Origin: Novosphingobium fuchskuhlense
GTDB taxonomy: Bacteria > Pseudomonadota > Alphaproteobacteria > Sphingomonadales > Sphingomonadaceae
Direction: 5' to 3'
NCBI RefSeq assembly: GCF_001519075.1
Contig: NZ_KQ954244.1
Span: forward strand, 1,567,934-1,631,933
DNA: 64,000 nt
Numbering within the stretch: position 1 is the stretch's first letter; each line of letters starts with the position of its first letter. The notes under the pieces are model-generated. The model was not told where the DNA came from. It ran no database searches and saw only the letters and a list, made by a program, of their open reading frames with translations. This document shows positions 27,511-36,791 of the stretch, in pieces. The position numbers and the translations under genes are program-made.

Positions 27511-28980
27511 TCAGGCGGCGAGGCCAATATCGGCCGCATCGGCCCAGTTGCCGTGGAGGCCGAAGCGCAGGCGGATGGGGATCTGCACCGTGGCGACGGG
27601 GCCCTTGGCGATATCGAGCGCATCGAAGATCAGGAGATCGCTGCGGTGTTCCTCCAGCCGGTTGCAGACTTGCAGGATCCAGCCGTCGCCTTCAGGCGCG
27701 TCCTTGCTGCGGGGGACGAAGCAGGGTTCCTGCAGGGAGGAGACGGGGCCGCACCACCAGTGCTGCTCGGCGCCGGTTTCGAAATCCTTGTGGAACAGGC
27801 AGTTCATCAGCAGACCGCCGGCGCTGCCGCCGCGCAGCTCGACCGGGCGGCGGACATCCATTTCGAGGAACCATCCATGGCGCGTCTTCTTGCCCGTGAA
27901 GCGGTCGTCGATACGGGGGAACTCGCCCATCGTGTCGGAGAGCTTCACGATTGCGGCGAAGTCCTCGCCGTTTGAGGCCATATCGACCACCCAGTCGGTC
28001 GGGTAGCTCATCGCTTCCATCCCGTTGAACGGTGCGCCGTGGACGTCCGGGAAGAAGGGGAACATGTTGTTCTTCGCCTCGCAGGTGACGAAGTGGACCT
28101 TCGTGCCTTCCTGCCAGGCGTTGAGCACGTGGCTGGCGAAGCAGTTGCCGCGCTTGAACCAGCGGATGTCGTCTTGCGTCACCCCGTCTCGGCGGGGGAT
28201 GATCCCGAGGTAGACTGGCATCGTGGTATCGAAGCCGAAGTGGGGCAGGCCCTGCTCAAGCCGTTCCCAGCTGCCGATAGAGGGAACGATATGGAGCACG
28301 AGGTAATCCTCGGTGATCCCGAAATCGTGCATCATGCAGTAGTAGGGGGCCTTGAACCACACCTCGCGGATCAGTTCGCCCTCGGGGCTCACTTCCATGT
28401 AGGTCACGTCATCAGTGCACAGGCCGCCCGCGGCATAGCCGATGGCGACCATGTTGCCCGTCTTCGGATCGACCTTGGGATGCGCGGTGAAGGTCTGGCC
28501 GATCATCTTGCCGCCGAACTTCTCATAGCCATGGGTTTCCATGGTGGCCGGGTCCATCACCAGGCCGGGGCTGTCTTCCTTGAGCGCCCAGAGCTTGCCG
28601 CCGAAGACGAAGGCGTTGGTATTGGCGGTCCCGCGGATTTCGCCCTTTACGGCCTCGTCGTCGGTTAGCGGATTGCGGTAGGCGCCGAACAGGCCCTTGC
28701 CCGCGGCATTCTCCAGCTTCCATTTGTCGGTCTTGGCCCAGCGCTGGCAGAAATCGACCTGACCATCGTGGATGTGGAAGCGGGTGATCATGCCATCGCC
28801 GTTGAAGGCGATATCATCGCCCAGACGTGGGGGAAATTGCGGGTCGGGCTGGACGCGGAAGAACGCGCCGTTTAGCTCTGTCGGGATCGTGCCTTCGTGT
28901 GCGAGGTCGGCAATGTCTGCCTCGATCCGCGAGGGCGTGTTGAACCCGGTGAAGCTCGGACTGTTTGGGAATTGGGCCAT
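27511..28980 (-). CDS. Lignostilbene alpha,beta-dioxygenase (carotenoid cleavage oxygenase family)
   Basis: This non-heme Fe(II) enzyme splits the central double bond of 4-hydroxystilbenes into two aldehydes, for example vanillin from lignostilbene. The 489-residue propeller protein has the four iron ligands His167, His218, His284 and His476. Phe59, Tyr101 and Lys134 occupy positions known to bind the stilbene phenol in LsdA/NOV1-type enzymes. It strongly resembles NOV1/LsdD of Novosphingobium. ATG 28980 is preceded by GAGGACGCC. Promoter and operator (29016-29060) lie upstream, divergent from a MarR gene. Confidence 0.93.
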   Translation of the reverse strand: MAQFPNSPSFTGFNTPSRIEADIADLAHEGTIPTELNGAFFRVQPDPQFPPRLGDDIAFNGDGMITRFHIHDGQVDFCQRWAKTDKWKLENAAGKGLFGAYRNPLTDDEAVKGEIRGTANTNAFVFGGKLWALKEDSPGLVMDPATMETHGYEKFGGKMIGQTFTAHPKVDPKTGNMVAIGYAAGGLCTDDVTYMEVSPEGELIREVWFKAPYYCMMHDFGITEDYLVLHIVPSIGSWERLEQGLPHFGFDTTMPVYLGIIPRRDGVTQDDIRWFKRGNCFASHVLNAWQEGTKVHFVTCEAKNNMFPFFPDVHGAPFNGMEAMSYPTDWVVDMASNGEDFAAIVKLSDTMGEFPRIDDRFTGKKTRHGWFLEMDVRRPVELRGGSAGGLLMNCLFHKDFETGAEQHWWCGPVSSLQEPCFVPRSKDAPEGDGWILQVCNRLEEHRSDLLIFDALDIAKGPVATVQIPIRLRFGLHGNWADAADIGLAA

Positions 28981-29015
28981 GGCGTCCTCCTCGAACGTTT
29001 TTGCTTGGGTGTGGA

Positions 29016-29060
29016 TTGTAAGTGTTGCTAACGAATAGGCAAGGCGCAACAAAGGGCCAA
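29016..29060 (-). promoter_or_regulatory. Lignostilbene dioxygenase promoter with overlapping operator
   Basis: Read on the minus strand, -35 TTGGCC (29055-29060) and -10 TATTCG (29032-29037) are 17 bp apart. The element TCGTTAG-N5-CTTACAA (29016-29034) overlaps the -10, as in the ligM and NTF2-like promoters. The region is shared with the divergent marR gene starting at 29077, allowing autoregulation. Confidence 0.65.
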
Positions 29061-29076
29061 CTGCGGGGATGCGGCA

Positions 29077-29553
29077 TTGATCAAGGACAAGTTTGCCGAT
29101 GCGGTGACAGCGCCGCCGCCCGATGACGGCGAGGCCGATATCGGCGCGATCAAGGACATTCTGGGCTTTCACATCCGCCTCGCGCACGGGGCGTGTCTGC
29201 GCCACTTTACCGAGACGTTCACCGATCTTGATCTCACCCAGAAGCAGGTTTCGGTGCTGTGGCTCGTCGATGATCATCCGGGCATCGCGCAGACCGATCT
29301 GGCGCAGCGCCTGCGCATGGACCGCGCGACGACCATGGCGATCATCAACCGGTTGCAGGCCAAGCATTTCCTGCGCCGCGACCGCTCGGACAAGGACGGA
29401 CGCAAGCAGGCGCTGTTTCTGGAGGAGCCGGGCAAGGCCATGCTCGCGCGCGCCAAGACCGCAATCGGCGAGCATGAGGCCTGGGTGAAGAGCCGCTTCA
29501 GCGACAAGGAAGTGCGCCAACTGATCGACCTGCTTTCGCGGATTCACGAATAA
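29077..29553 (+). CDS. MarR-family transcriptional regulator
   Basis: This 158-residue protein has an N-terminal dimerisation helix region and a winged helix-turn-helix: LTQKQVSVLWLVDDHPGIAQTDLAQRLRMDRATTMAIINRLQAKHFLRRDRSDKDGRKQALFL, with the wing DKDGR. MarR proteins of this kind repress catabolic genes until an aromatic ligand binds. A TTG start at 29077 (after GGGGA) is used; GTG 29104 is an alternative. It diverges from the lignostilbene dioxygenase gene across an operator, making it the best candidate regulator of the four similar elements. Confidence 0.88.
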   Translation: MIKDKFADAVTAPPPDDGEADIGAIKDILGFHIRLAHGACLRHFTETFTDLDLTQKQVSVLWLVDDHPGIAQTDLAQRLRMDRATTMAIINRLQAKHFLRRDRSDKDGRKQALFLEEPGKAMLARAKTAIGEHEAWVKSRFSDKEVRQLIDLLSRIHE

Positions 29554-29597
29554 CGACGGCGGCGCATGGATGCCGCACGCCAGGGAGAATGACGGAC

Positions 29598-30908
29598 ATG
29601 AACACCGATCCACGCGAGATCATTCGCAGCACGCCGATGAGTGCGGCGCAGTGGATCGCCGTCGTGCTGATGATCGCGCTCAACGCGCTCGACGGCTTCG
29701 ACGTGCTTTCCAGCGCCTTTGCCGCGCCGGGCATCGCCAAGGAATGGGGCATTGCGCGCGATGCCCTGGGCGTGGTGCTGGCGATGGAACTGATCGGCAT
29801 GGGCGTCGGCTCGATCCTGCTGGGCGGCGCGGCGGACCGCTTTGGCCGCCGACCGACGATGCTGGGCTGCCTTGCCGTGATGGCCGGCGGCATGGCGCTT
29901 GCGACGACGGCCGCAAACCCGCAGATGCTGGGGCTTTGGCGCTTCATCACCGGGCTCGGCATCGGCGGCATGTTGGCGGCGATCAACGCCGTCACGGCCG
30001 AGCTTTCAAGCGCCAAGGGCCGCAGCCTGGCGATGTCGCTGATGGTGATCGGCTATCCGCTGGGCGCGACCATCGGCGGCACGATTGCCGCGCTCCTGCT
30101 GAAAAGCGGCGACTGGCGCGTGGTGTTCGAATTCGGCGCCATCGCGACGGTGGTGTTCATTCCGCTGATCTGGTTCTTCGTGCCCGAAACGCCGGCCTAT
30201 CTGCTCGCGCGGCGGCCTGCAGGCGCTCTGGAGCGCATCAACCGCTCGATGGCCAAGCTGCGCCTGCCGGGTATCGACGCGCTGCCGCTGGTCGATCAGC
30301 GTGACGGCAAGGCGAGCGTGCTCGATATCCTGAAGCCAGGCCTGATCGGCACGACCTTGGTGCTGACGATCGGCTACTCGCTCCACGCGATCACGTTCTA
30401 TTATATCCTCAAGTGGTCGCCCAAGATCGTGGCGGACTTCGGATTTGCCGCCCCGCAGGCCGCCAGCGTGCTGGTCTGGGCCAATGTCGGCGGGGCGACC
30501 GGCGGGGGGCTGTTCGGCTTCCTGATGCACCGCTTCGGGATCAAGTGGCCGACGATTGCGATGCTGCTGCTGGGTGCGGCGGCGGTCGCGGTGTTCGGCC
30601 TTGGCGGCAGCGATACCACGCTGGTCGGCTGGCGCTTTGCGGTGTTCTGCACCGGCTTTGCCACCAATGCCGCGATTGTCGGCTTCTACAGCGCGTTTGC
30701 CCACGGCTTCCCGGCGCACGTGCGCGCCACCGGCACCGGCTTTGCCATCGGGGCAGGGCGCATCGGGGCGGCGGGATCGCCGATCCTGGCGGGTGATCTC
30801 TTTGCCAAGGCGGGCCTCTCGCTGTTCCAGGTTTCGGCGATCATGGCATGCGGTTCGGTCATGGCCGCAGCGCTTATGCTCATGCTGGCCCTAAGAGAGG
30901 CTGATTGA
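29598..30908 (+). CDS. Aromatic acid:H+ symporter (AAHS family MFS)
   Basis: This is a 436-residue, 12-helix MFS porter. The first helix carries LNALDGFD, the DGFD signature of PcaK/VanK/BenK-type aromatic-acid symporters, and GGAADRFGRRPTM is the loop 2-3 motif. It probably imports vanillate, protocatechuate or a similar acid across the inner membrane. ATG 29598 is about 10 bp from AGGGAGA; ATG 29589 abuts that site and is less suitable. It lies 44 bp after marR, suggesting co-transcription. Confidence 0.9.
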   Translation: MNTDPREIIRSTPMSAAQWIAVVLMIALNALDGFDVLSSAFAAPGIAKEWGIARDALGVVLAMELIGMGVGSILLGGAADRFGRRPTMLGCLAVMAGGMALATTAANPQMLGLWRFITGLGIGGMLAAINAVTAELSSAKGRSLAMSLMVIGYPLGATIGGTIAALLLKSGDWRVVFEFGAIATVVFIPLIWFFVPETPAYLLARRPAGALERINRSMAKLRLPGIDALPLVDQRDGKASVLDILKPGLIGTTLVLTIGYSLHAITFYYILKWSPKIVADFGFAAPQAASVLVWANVGGATGGGLFGFLMHRFGIKWPTIAMLLLGAAAVAVFGLGGSDTTLVGWRFAVFCTGFATNAAIVGFYSAFAHGFPAHVRATGTGFAIGAGRIGAAGSPILAGDLFAKAGLSLFQVSAIMACGSVMAAALMLMLALREAD

Positions 30909-30984
30909 GCCGCGAACCTGATTGAACACTTGGCACGCTTTGCCTATCGGCAGGGCTGACTATTTCCCCGGGGAGGATTTACCC

Positions 30985-32097
<1,113 letters not shown>

Positions 32098-32113
32098 TCC
32101 AAGGAATAGATCC

Positions 32114-32491
32114 ATGTTTTCCCATTCGTTTCTCGGCACCAATGATATCGACAAGTCGCGTGCGTTTTACACTGCCGTGATGGGTGCGCTCGGCTACCCG
32201 GCCGTGCCGCTGCCGCATGGCACGCTGATCCCCGGCGAGGCCGGCGCGCTGATCGTGGGCAAGCCTGCCAACGGCGAACCGCACACCGTCTCGAACGGTC
32301 ACACGCTGGGCTTCGTCGCCAAGACCTTTGCCGAGGTGGATGCCTTCCACGCCGCCGGCCTTGCCAATGGCGGCACCTGCGAAGGCGCGCCGGGCGTGCG
32401 TGAAAACGCGCCGGGCAAGCAGTATGGCGCGTATCTGCGCGATACGGACGGCAACAAGATCTGCGCCTTCGCGCCGAACCCGAACGCCTGA
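32114..32491 (+). CDS. VOC-family protein downstream of frmA
   Basis: This 125-residue glyoxalase/bleomycin-resistance-fold protein has paired beta-alpha-beta-beta-beta modules: FLGTNDIDKSRAFYTAVMGALGYP at the N-terminus and GKQYGAYLRDTDGNKICAF at the C-terminus. It follows frmA by 16 bp with an AAGGAATAG ribosome site and is almost certainly in the same operon. A role in handling glutathione adducts of formaldehyde or other aldehydes is suggested by that pairing only. Confidence 0.88.
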   Translation: MFSHSFLGTNDIDKSRAFYTAVMGALGYPAVPLPHGTLIPGEAGALIVGKPANGEPHTVSNGHTLGFVAKTFAEVDAFHAAGLANGGTCEGAPGVRENAPGKQYGAYLRDTDGNKICAFAPNPNA

Positions 32492-32511
32492 TCTGTTTAT
32501 CTGACCTGCAG

Positions 32512-32540
32512 CCCCCGTTGCCTCACGGCGACGGGGGTTT
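32512..32540. terminator. Bidirectional rho-independent terminator
   Basis: An 11-bp stem, CCCCCGTTGCC at 32512-32522 with GGCGACGGGGG at 32527-32537 (one G-T pair), has a TCAC loop and is followed by TTT. It lies between the convergent frmA-VOC operon and the DMT transporter gene and could serve both. Confidence 0.75.
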
Positions 32541-32554
32541 GTCATGCGTGGGGC

Positions 32555-33394
32555 TCAGGCAAGGCGCAGCAGCATCGCCCCGCAGGCGATGATCCCTGCC
32601 GCAGCGATCCGCGCCGGGCCGACCCGCTCGCGCAGGATCAGCGCCGAAATCGCGGTTGCGAACAGGATCGAGGTTTCGCGCAGCGCTGCGACCATGGCGA
32701 TGGGTGCCATCGTCATGGCCCAGAGCGCGATTGTGTAGGACACGATCGTGCCGAACCCGCAGACGAGGCCGATGGCCCAGTTGCCCCGCGCATGGGCGAA
32801 CACGGCCTTGCCGCGCGTGCGCAGCGCAAGCGCGGTCAGCGCCGCGCCGGTGAGCAGCGAGAGCCACAGGGTATAGGCCGCCGGGGTGCCCGAGGCCCGC
32901 GCACCGGTGCCATCGATCAGAGTATAGGCGGCGATGATCGCGGCATTGGTCAGAGCCGCGATGAGCCCCGCCGAGCGCAGTGTGCCGCGCGCGGCAGTCG
33001 TCATCGTGAGGATCCCGAGGCAGATCGTGCCGACACCGATCCAGGCGATCACCGGCAGTCCCTCGTCCAGCCAGAACCGGCTGGCCAGGGCCACGCCCAG
33101 CGGCGCGCAGCCCCGCATCAGCGGATAGGCAAGGCTCATGTCGATGGTGCGGTACACGCGCACGAGCAGCACGAGATAGCCGACCTGCAGCAGCGCCGAC
33201 GCCGCCAGATAGGGCCAGCTCGCCCGCGCCGGCACTGGCAGGAACGGGAGCGCCAGAGCCGCGATCACGGCGGCGCCGCCCATCACCATCACGGTCGAGA
33301 GCAGCGTGTCGCCGCTGCCCTTGAGGAACGCGTTCCAGCTTGCGTGCAGCGACGCGGCAAACAGGATGAGGAGGAAGACCGGCAGATCGATCAT
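32555..33394 (-). CDS. EamA/DMT-family transporter
   Basis: This is a 279-residue inner-membrane protein with about ten hydrophobic segments and an internal repeat of two five-helix halves, characteristic of drug/metabolite transporters. It starts LPVFLLILFAASLHASWNAFLKGSGD, typical of the family. ATG 33394 is preceded by AAGGGG; a GTG at 33424 overlapping the SDR stop is possible. Direction and substrate of transport cannot be told. Confidence 0.87.
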   Translation of the reverse strand: MIDLPVFLLILFAASLHASWNAFLKGSGDTLLSTVMVMGGAAVIAALALPFLPVPARASWPYLAASALLQVGYLVLLVRVYRTIDMSLAYPLMRGCAPLGVALASRFWLDEGLPVIAWIGVGTICLGILTMTTAARGTLRSAGLIAALTNAAIIAAYTLIDGTGARASGTPAAYTLWLSLLTGAALTALALRTRGKAVFAHARGNWAIGLVCGFGTIVSYTIALWAMTMAPIAMVAALRETSILFATAISALILRERVGPARIAAAGIIACGAMLLRLA

Positions 33395-33420
33395 GAGACA
33401 CAAACCCCTTGCGGGGGCGC

Positions 33421-34200
33421 TCACATCGCCGAAATGCCGCCGTCGAGCTTGAGTTCGGCCCCCGTCATGAAGCGGCTCTCATCGCTGGCGAGATAGAGCA
33501 CGCCCTGCGCGATATCGATGGGTTCGCCCACGCGGCCGAGCGGGATCTGGCGGGCCAGCTTGCCCATCACGACCTCCTTGGTGAGATTCGCGTTGGCACT
33601 GATACCGTCGAGGATCGGGGTATCGACAAAGGTCGGGTGGACCGAATTGCAGCGGATATCCCAGCCGCGCTTGGCGCAATAGAGCGCGACCGACTTGGTC
33701 AGCATCCACACGGCCGCCTTGCTGGCATTGTAACCGGGCATCGTGTCGGACGCGATGAGGCCCGCGATCGAGCTGATGTTGACGATCGAGCCGGGCTGGT
33801 TGTCCTTCAGCAGCGGCAGCGCCTTCTGGCAGCCGAGGAACACCGAATCGACGTTGATCGCAAAGCCGCGGTGCCAGTCTTCCAGCGTGCAGGTCTCGAT
33901 ATTGCCGCGCACGCCCACGCCCGCGTTGTTGACGAGCACGGAGAGGCCGCCGAGCTTTTCCGCCGCCATGGCGATGGCCGCGTCCCAGTCGTCGGCGCTG
34001 GTCACATCGTGGCGCATCGCGAAGGCGGTTCCGGCACCCAGCTCGGCGTTGATCGCCTCGGCCTGCGCGGCGGCGGCATCGCCCTGGATATCGGTCAGCA
34101 GCACGCGCGCGCCTTCGCGCGCCAGCAGCGCTGCATGGGCCGCGCCCAGCCCCTGTGCCGCGCCGGTCACCAACGCCAGCTTGCCCGAAACCCTGCCCAT
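33421..34200 (-). CDS. Short-chain dehydrogenase/reductase
   Basis: This 259-residue classical SDR has TGAAQGLG near the N-terminus, VNNAGVGVRG, the catalytic Ser in NISSIAG, YNASK with Tyr and Lys, and C-terminal GAELKLDGG. It resembles 3-alpha/20-beta- and cyclohexanol-type dehydrogenases. ATG 34200 has GAGAGG 9 bp upstream, better than the ATG at 34209. The gene is adjacent to the DMT transporter on the same strand. Substrate unknown. Confidence 0.88.
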   Translation of the reverse strand: MGRVSGKLALVTGAAQGLGAAHAALLAREGARVLLTDIQGDAAAAQAEAINAELGAGTAFAMRHDVTSADDWDAAIAMAAEKLGGLSVLVNNAGVGVRGNIETCTLEDWHRGFAINVDSVFLGCQKALPLLKDNQPGSIVNISSIAGLIASDTMPGYNASKAAVWMLTKSVALYCAKRGWDIRCNSVHPTFVDTPILDGISANANLTKEVVMGKLARQIPLGRVGEPIDIAQGVLYLASDESRFMTGAELKLDGGISAM

Positions 34201-34224
34201 ACCCTGCATCCTCTCGTTTTTTGT

Positions 34225-34767
34225 CTATAGCCAGAGAGGGCTTAGCAACATCAGCATCCGGGTGTCGATGCCATACCCTTGCGCGCGCTTGGCCGCGATG
34301 AAATCGGCAAGCCCGGCGCGCGGCACGTGGTGGACGGTGATGCCTTCGCCTTCCACCCCGCCCCCGGGGCCCACGCGTTCAAGGTCATGCGCGCGAAACA
34401 GCGTGAAGGCCTCGCTCACCATGCCGGGGCTGGAGTAGTATTCCCCAAGGTCTTCCATGCGACCGGCGCGGTAGCCGGTCTCTTCCTCCAACTCGCGGAT
34501 CGCGGCGGTGGCTGCTTCCTCGCCCTCGCCGCCCGCATCATCGCCGATCAGGCCGGCGGGCAGTTCGATGCAGGGGCGGCCGAGCGGGATGCGGAACTGC
34601 TCGACCAGCACCACTTCGTCCTCGGGCGTAAGCGCGAGTATCACCGCCGCCTTGATGCCGCGCGCGCGGGAGACATATTCCCAGCGCCCCCGCGTCTTGG
34701 CGGTGATGAAGCGGCCCTGCCACTGTGTGATTTCGGGCTCGTCGCGATATTCGTCTTCAAGGCTCAT
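34225..34767 (-). CDS. NUDIX hydrolase, ADP-ribose pyrophosphatase-like
   Basis: This 180-residue protein has the Nudix box ending AATAAIRELEEETGY (REx2EExGY core) preceded by the ELPAGLIG typical of ADP-sugar pyrophosphatases. The box begins in a Gly- and Glu-rich stretch with a small insertion (GDDAGGEGEE). It probably cleaves ADP-ribose or a similar nucleotide sugar with Mg. Its start overlaps the stop of the upstream TPM gene (ATGA), so it is the last gene of the lemA-TPM run. Confidence 0.9.
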   Translation of the reverse strand: MSLEDEYRDEPEITQWQGRFITAKTRGRWEYVSRARGIKAAVILALTPEDEVVLVEQFRIPLGRPCIELPAGLIGDDAGGEGEEAATAAIRELEEETGYRAGRMEDLGEYYSSPGMVSEAFTLFRAHDLERVGPGGGVEGEGITVHHVPRAGLADFIAAKRAQGYGIDTRMLMLLSPLWL

Positions 34768-35432
34768 ACTTCGATCACCCGGTCTGGCAGTTCGTTTTCA
34801 TCGTCATCGGCGCGCGGGAGATGCTGCGCCAGCACCGCGCCGACCTTGCCGATCGCGGCCACCATGCCTTCGCCCACTGCTCCTGCGCGGATCGGGCCGA
34901 GCAGCGCGTGCATGGCATCGCCCCAGACTTCGGGCGCGACCTTGCTGGCGATGGCCTCGTCGGCGATGATTTCGGCGCGGCGTTCGGCAAGCGAAAGGTA
35001 GATCAGGATGCCGGTGCGCCCGGTGGTCCGTCCCTCCGCGCCGATGCGGAAGCAGGTGAGCGCGCGGGCATGGACACGCGCGGCCTTGATCGGCGCTGGC
35101 GTGAGGAGAAGGCGCAAGGGGCGCCACGCCATGAGCAGCAGCATGGCGAGGAACTTGATCACCGCGACGGTGAGCGCGATCCCCAGAACCTGGCGCGGTG
35201 TCCATTCGTGCGCCCAGAGGCCCAGCGCGCGCTCGATCAGGCCGAGGTAAAAGGCGGGCGCGAGTTCGAGCGCGGCAAGCGCGAGGAAGGCAATGGAGAC
35301 CGCCCACGCGAGCGCGACATCGCGGTAGGCATCCGACTGCGGGGTGATAATCGTGACGATCTCGCCGGCGCTGTGCGCTTCGGCTGCCGCGACGGCGGCA
35401 GCGATCCGATTGCGGTCCGTATCGGTCAGCAT
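34764..35432 (-). CDS. TPM-domain membrane protein
   Basis: This 222-residue protein has an N-terminal TPM-like segment (DTDRNRIAAAVAAAEAHSAGEIVTIITPQSDAYRD), two to three central hydrophobic helices (about residues 40-110) and a C-terminal half resembling the DUF2207/TPM_phosphatase end (GRTGILIYLSLAERRAEIIAD). ATG 35432 starts 2 bp after the preceding gene ends. TPM proteins act in membrane or photosystem protein turnover in other organisms; the bacterial role is unclear. Confidence 0.85.
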   Translation of the reverse strand: MLTDTDRNRIAAAVAAAEAHSAGEIVTIITPQSDAYRDVALAWAVSIAFLALAALELAPAFYLGLIERALGLWAHEWTPRQVLGIALTVAVIKFLAMLLLMAWRPLRLLLTPAPIKAARVHARALTCFRIGAEGRTTGRTGILIYLSLAERRAEIIADEAIASKVAPEVWGDAMHALLGPIRAGAVGEGMVAAIGKVGAVLAQHLPRADDDENELPDRVIEV

Positions 35433-35433
35433 G

Positions 35434-36240
35434 TCACCAGCTCCCCGAAGAGCCGCCGCCGCCGAAGCTGCCGCCGCCGCCCGAAAAGCCGCCGCCGCCG
35501 CCCCAGCCGCCACCGCCACCACCCCAGTCGGAACCGCCACCGCCCCAGCCGCCGGAGGGGAAGATCATCACGCCGGGCGCGCCATAGCGCCGTCCGCCGC
35601 CGCGCATGGCCCGGAGGAACGGGAGGACGAAGAACAGGAAGAAGATGACGAGGAACACCACCGTGCCCGCATCAAAGCGCGGACCCTTGGCCTTCCTGGC
35701 TTCGTCCGCAGCAGTGGCGGCGACCTTGCGCGCCTCGTCCTCCGGCAACTGGAGCTGCGTGATCAGTTGGTCGGTCGCGGCGGCGATGCCGCCGGGATAG
35801 TCGCCCGCCTTGAAGCGGGGCACCACCTCGCGGCTGATGATCATGCTGGACAGCGCATCGGTGATGATCCCTTCAAGGCCGTAGCCGACCTCGATCCGCA
35901 CCTTGCGCTCGTTCGGCGCGACGACCAGCAGGATGCCATCGTTGCGCTGCTTGTCGCCGATGCCCCAGGCGCGCCCGAGCCGGTAGCCGTAGTCCTCGAT
36001 CTCGTAGCCTTCGAGATCGGGGATGGTGGCGATGACCATCTGCCGCTGTGACTGTGTCTCGAGCGCCGCGAGCTTGGCATCCAGCGCGGCGGCCTGTTCG
36101 GGCGAGAGCAGATGCGCTTCGTCGACCACGCGCCCGGTGAGCTTGGGAAACGTCTGCGCGGCGGCCGGCCCGGCGAAGAGGGCCAGCAGTGCCAGCAGGA
36201 ATGGCAGGATCAGGCGGTGGTGTCGCATGGAAGCGTTCAT
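35434..36240 (-). CDS. TPM-domain protein with Gly/Ser-rich tail (YgcG-like)
   Basis: This 268-residue envelope protein has a signal peptide (about residues 1-28, ending AAAQ). The TPM domain runs about 30-160: LTGRVVDEAHLLSPEQ, ETQSQRQMVIATIPDLEG, YRLGRAWGIGDKQRNDGILLVVAPNERKVRIEVGYGLEG. A transmembrane helix near residues 195-212 is followed by a low-complexity Gly-rich tail (GGWGGGG repeats) ending GSW. ATG 36240 overlaps the upstream stop (ATGA). The tail is typical of YgcG homologues. Confidence 0.9.
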   Translation of the reverse strand: MNASMRHHRLILPFLLALLALFAGPAAAQTFPKLTGRVVDEAHLLSPEQAAALDAKLAALETQSQRQMVIATIPDLEGYEIEDYGYRLGRAWGIGDKQRNDGILLVVAPNERKVRIEVGYGLEGIITDALSSMIISREVVPRFKAGDYPGGIAAATDQLITQLQLPEDEARKVAATAADEARKAKGPRFDAGTVVFLVIFFLFFVLPFLRAMRGGGRRYGAPGVMIFPSGGWGGGGSDWGGGGGGWGGGGGFSGGGGSFGGGGSSGSW

Positions 36241-36764
36241 GTCCGTGTGGGATGCGCGGTCAACACATCGATGATCCGCCGCGTTCCGGCTTCGATCCCC
36301 GCCTCGTATGCGCCCGCCTTGAAGCGGGGTACCATGTCCTCGCTGATGATGCGCGCGCAAAGCGGATTGCTCAGTGTGGCCTCAAGGCCCTTGCCGACTT
36401 CGATGCGGGTCTTGCGTTCGTTTGGCGCGACGATCAGCAGCACGCCGTCGTTGCGCGCCTTGTCGCCGATGCCCCAGCCGTTGCCAAGCGCGAGACCGAA
36501 CTGCTCGATCGTCATGCCCTTGAGATCAGGGACGGTGACGATGACCATCTGGGGCCCCGCCTTCTGCTCCAGCGCGGCGAGCCGCTCGTCAAGGCTCTGG
36601 CGGGTGACTTCGGGGAGGAGCCCGGCGTTGTCGACCACGCGCCCGGTAAGGGCAATCGGGGCCTTGGGCCGCGTTGCCAGCTCCGCCTCGGCTGTGTTGC
36701 CCGCGCCGCACCCTGCCACGACCTGCGCAAGGGCGAGGGCAAGCGCGAACCCGAGGCGGCGCAT
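36237..36764 (-). CDS. TPM-domain lipoprotein
   Basis: This 175-residue paralogue of the neighbouring gene has a lipoprotein signal with lipobox VVAGC at Cys19. A single TPM domain follows: LTGRVVDNAGLLPEV, GPQMVIVTVPDLKG, GNGWGIGDKARNDGVLLIVAPNERKTRIEVGKGLE. It lacks the transmembrane helix and Gly tail. It therefore sits on the periplasmic face of a membrane. It lies between lemA and the tailed TPM gene in one operon. Confidence 0.88.
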   Translation of the reverse strand: MRRLGFALALALAQVVAGCGAGNTAEAELATRPKAPIALTGRVVDNAGLLPEVTRQSLDERLAALEQKAGPQMVIVTVPDLKGMTIEQFGLALGNGWGIGDKARNDGVLLIVAPNERKTRIEVGKGLEATLSNPLCARIISEDMVPRFKAGAYEAGIEAGTRRIIDVLTAHPTRT

Positions 36765-36791
36765 GGCGCTAGGCCCCTCGGGCCCGAAGCC

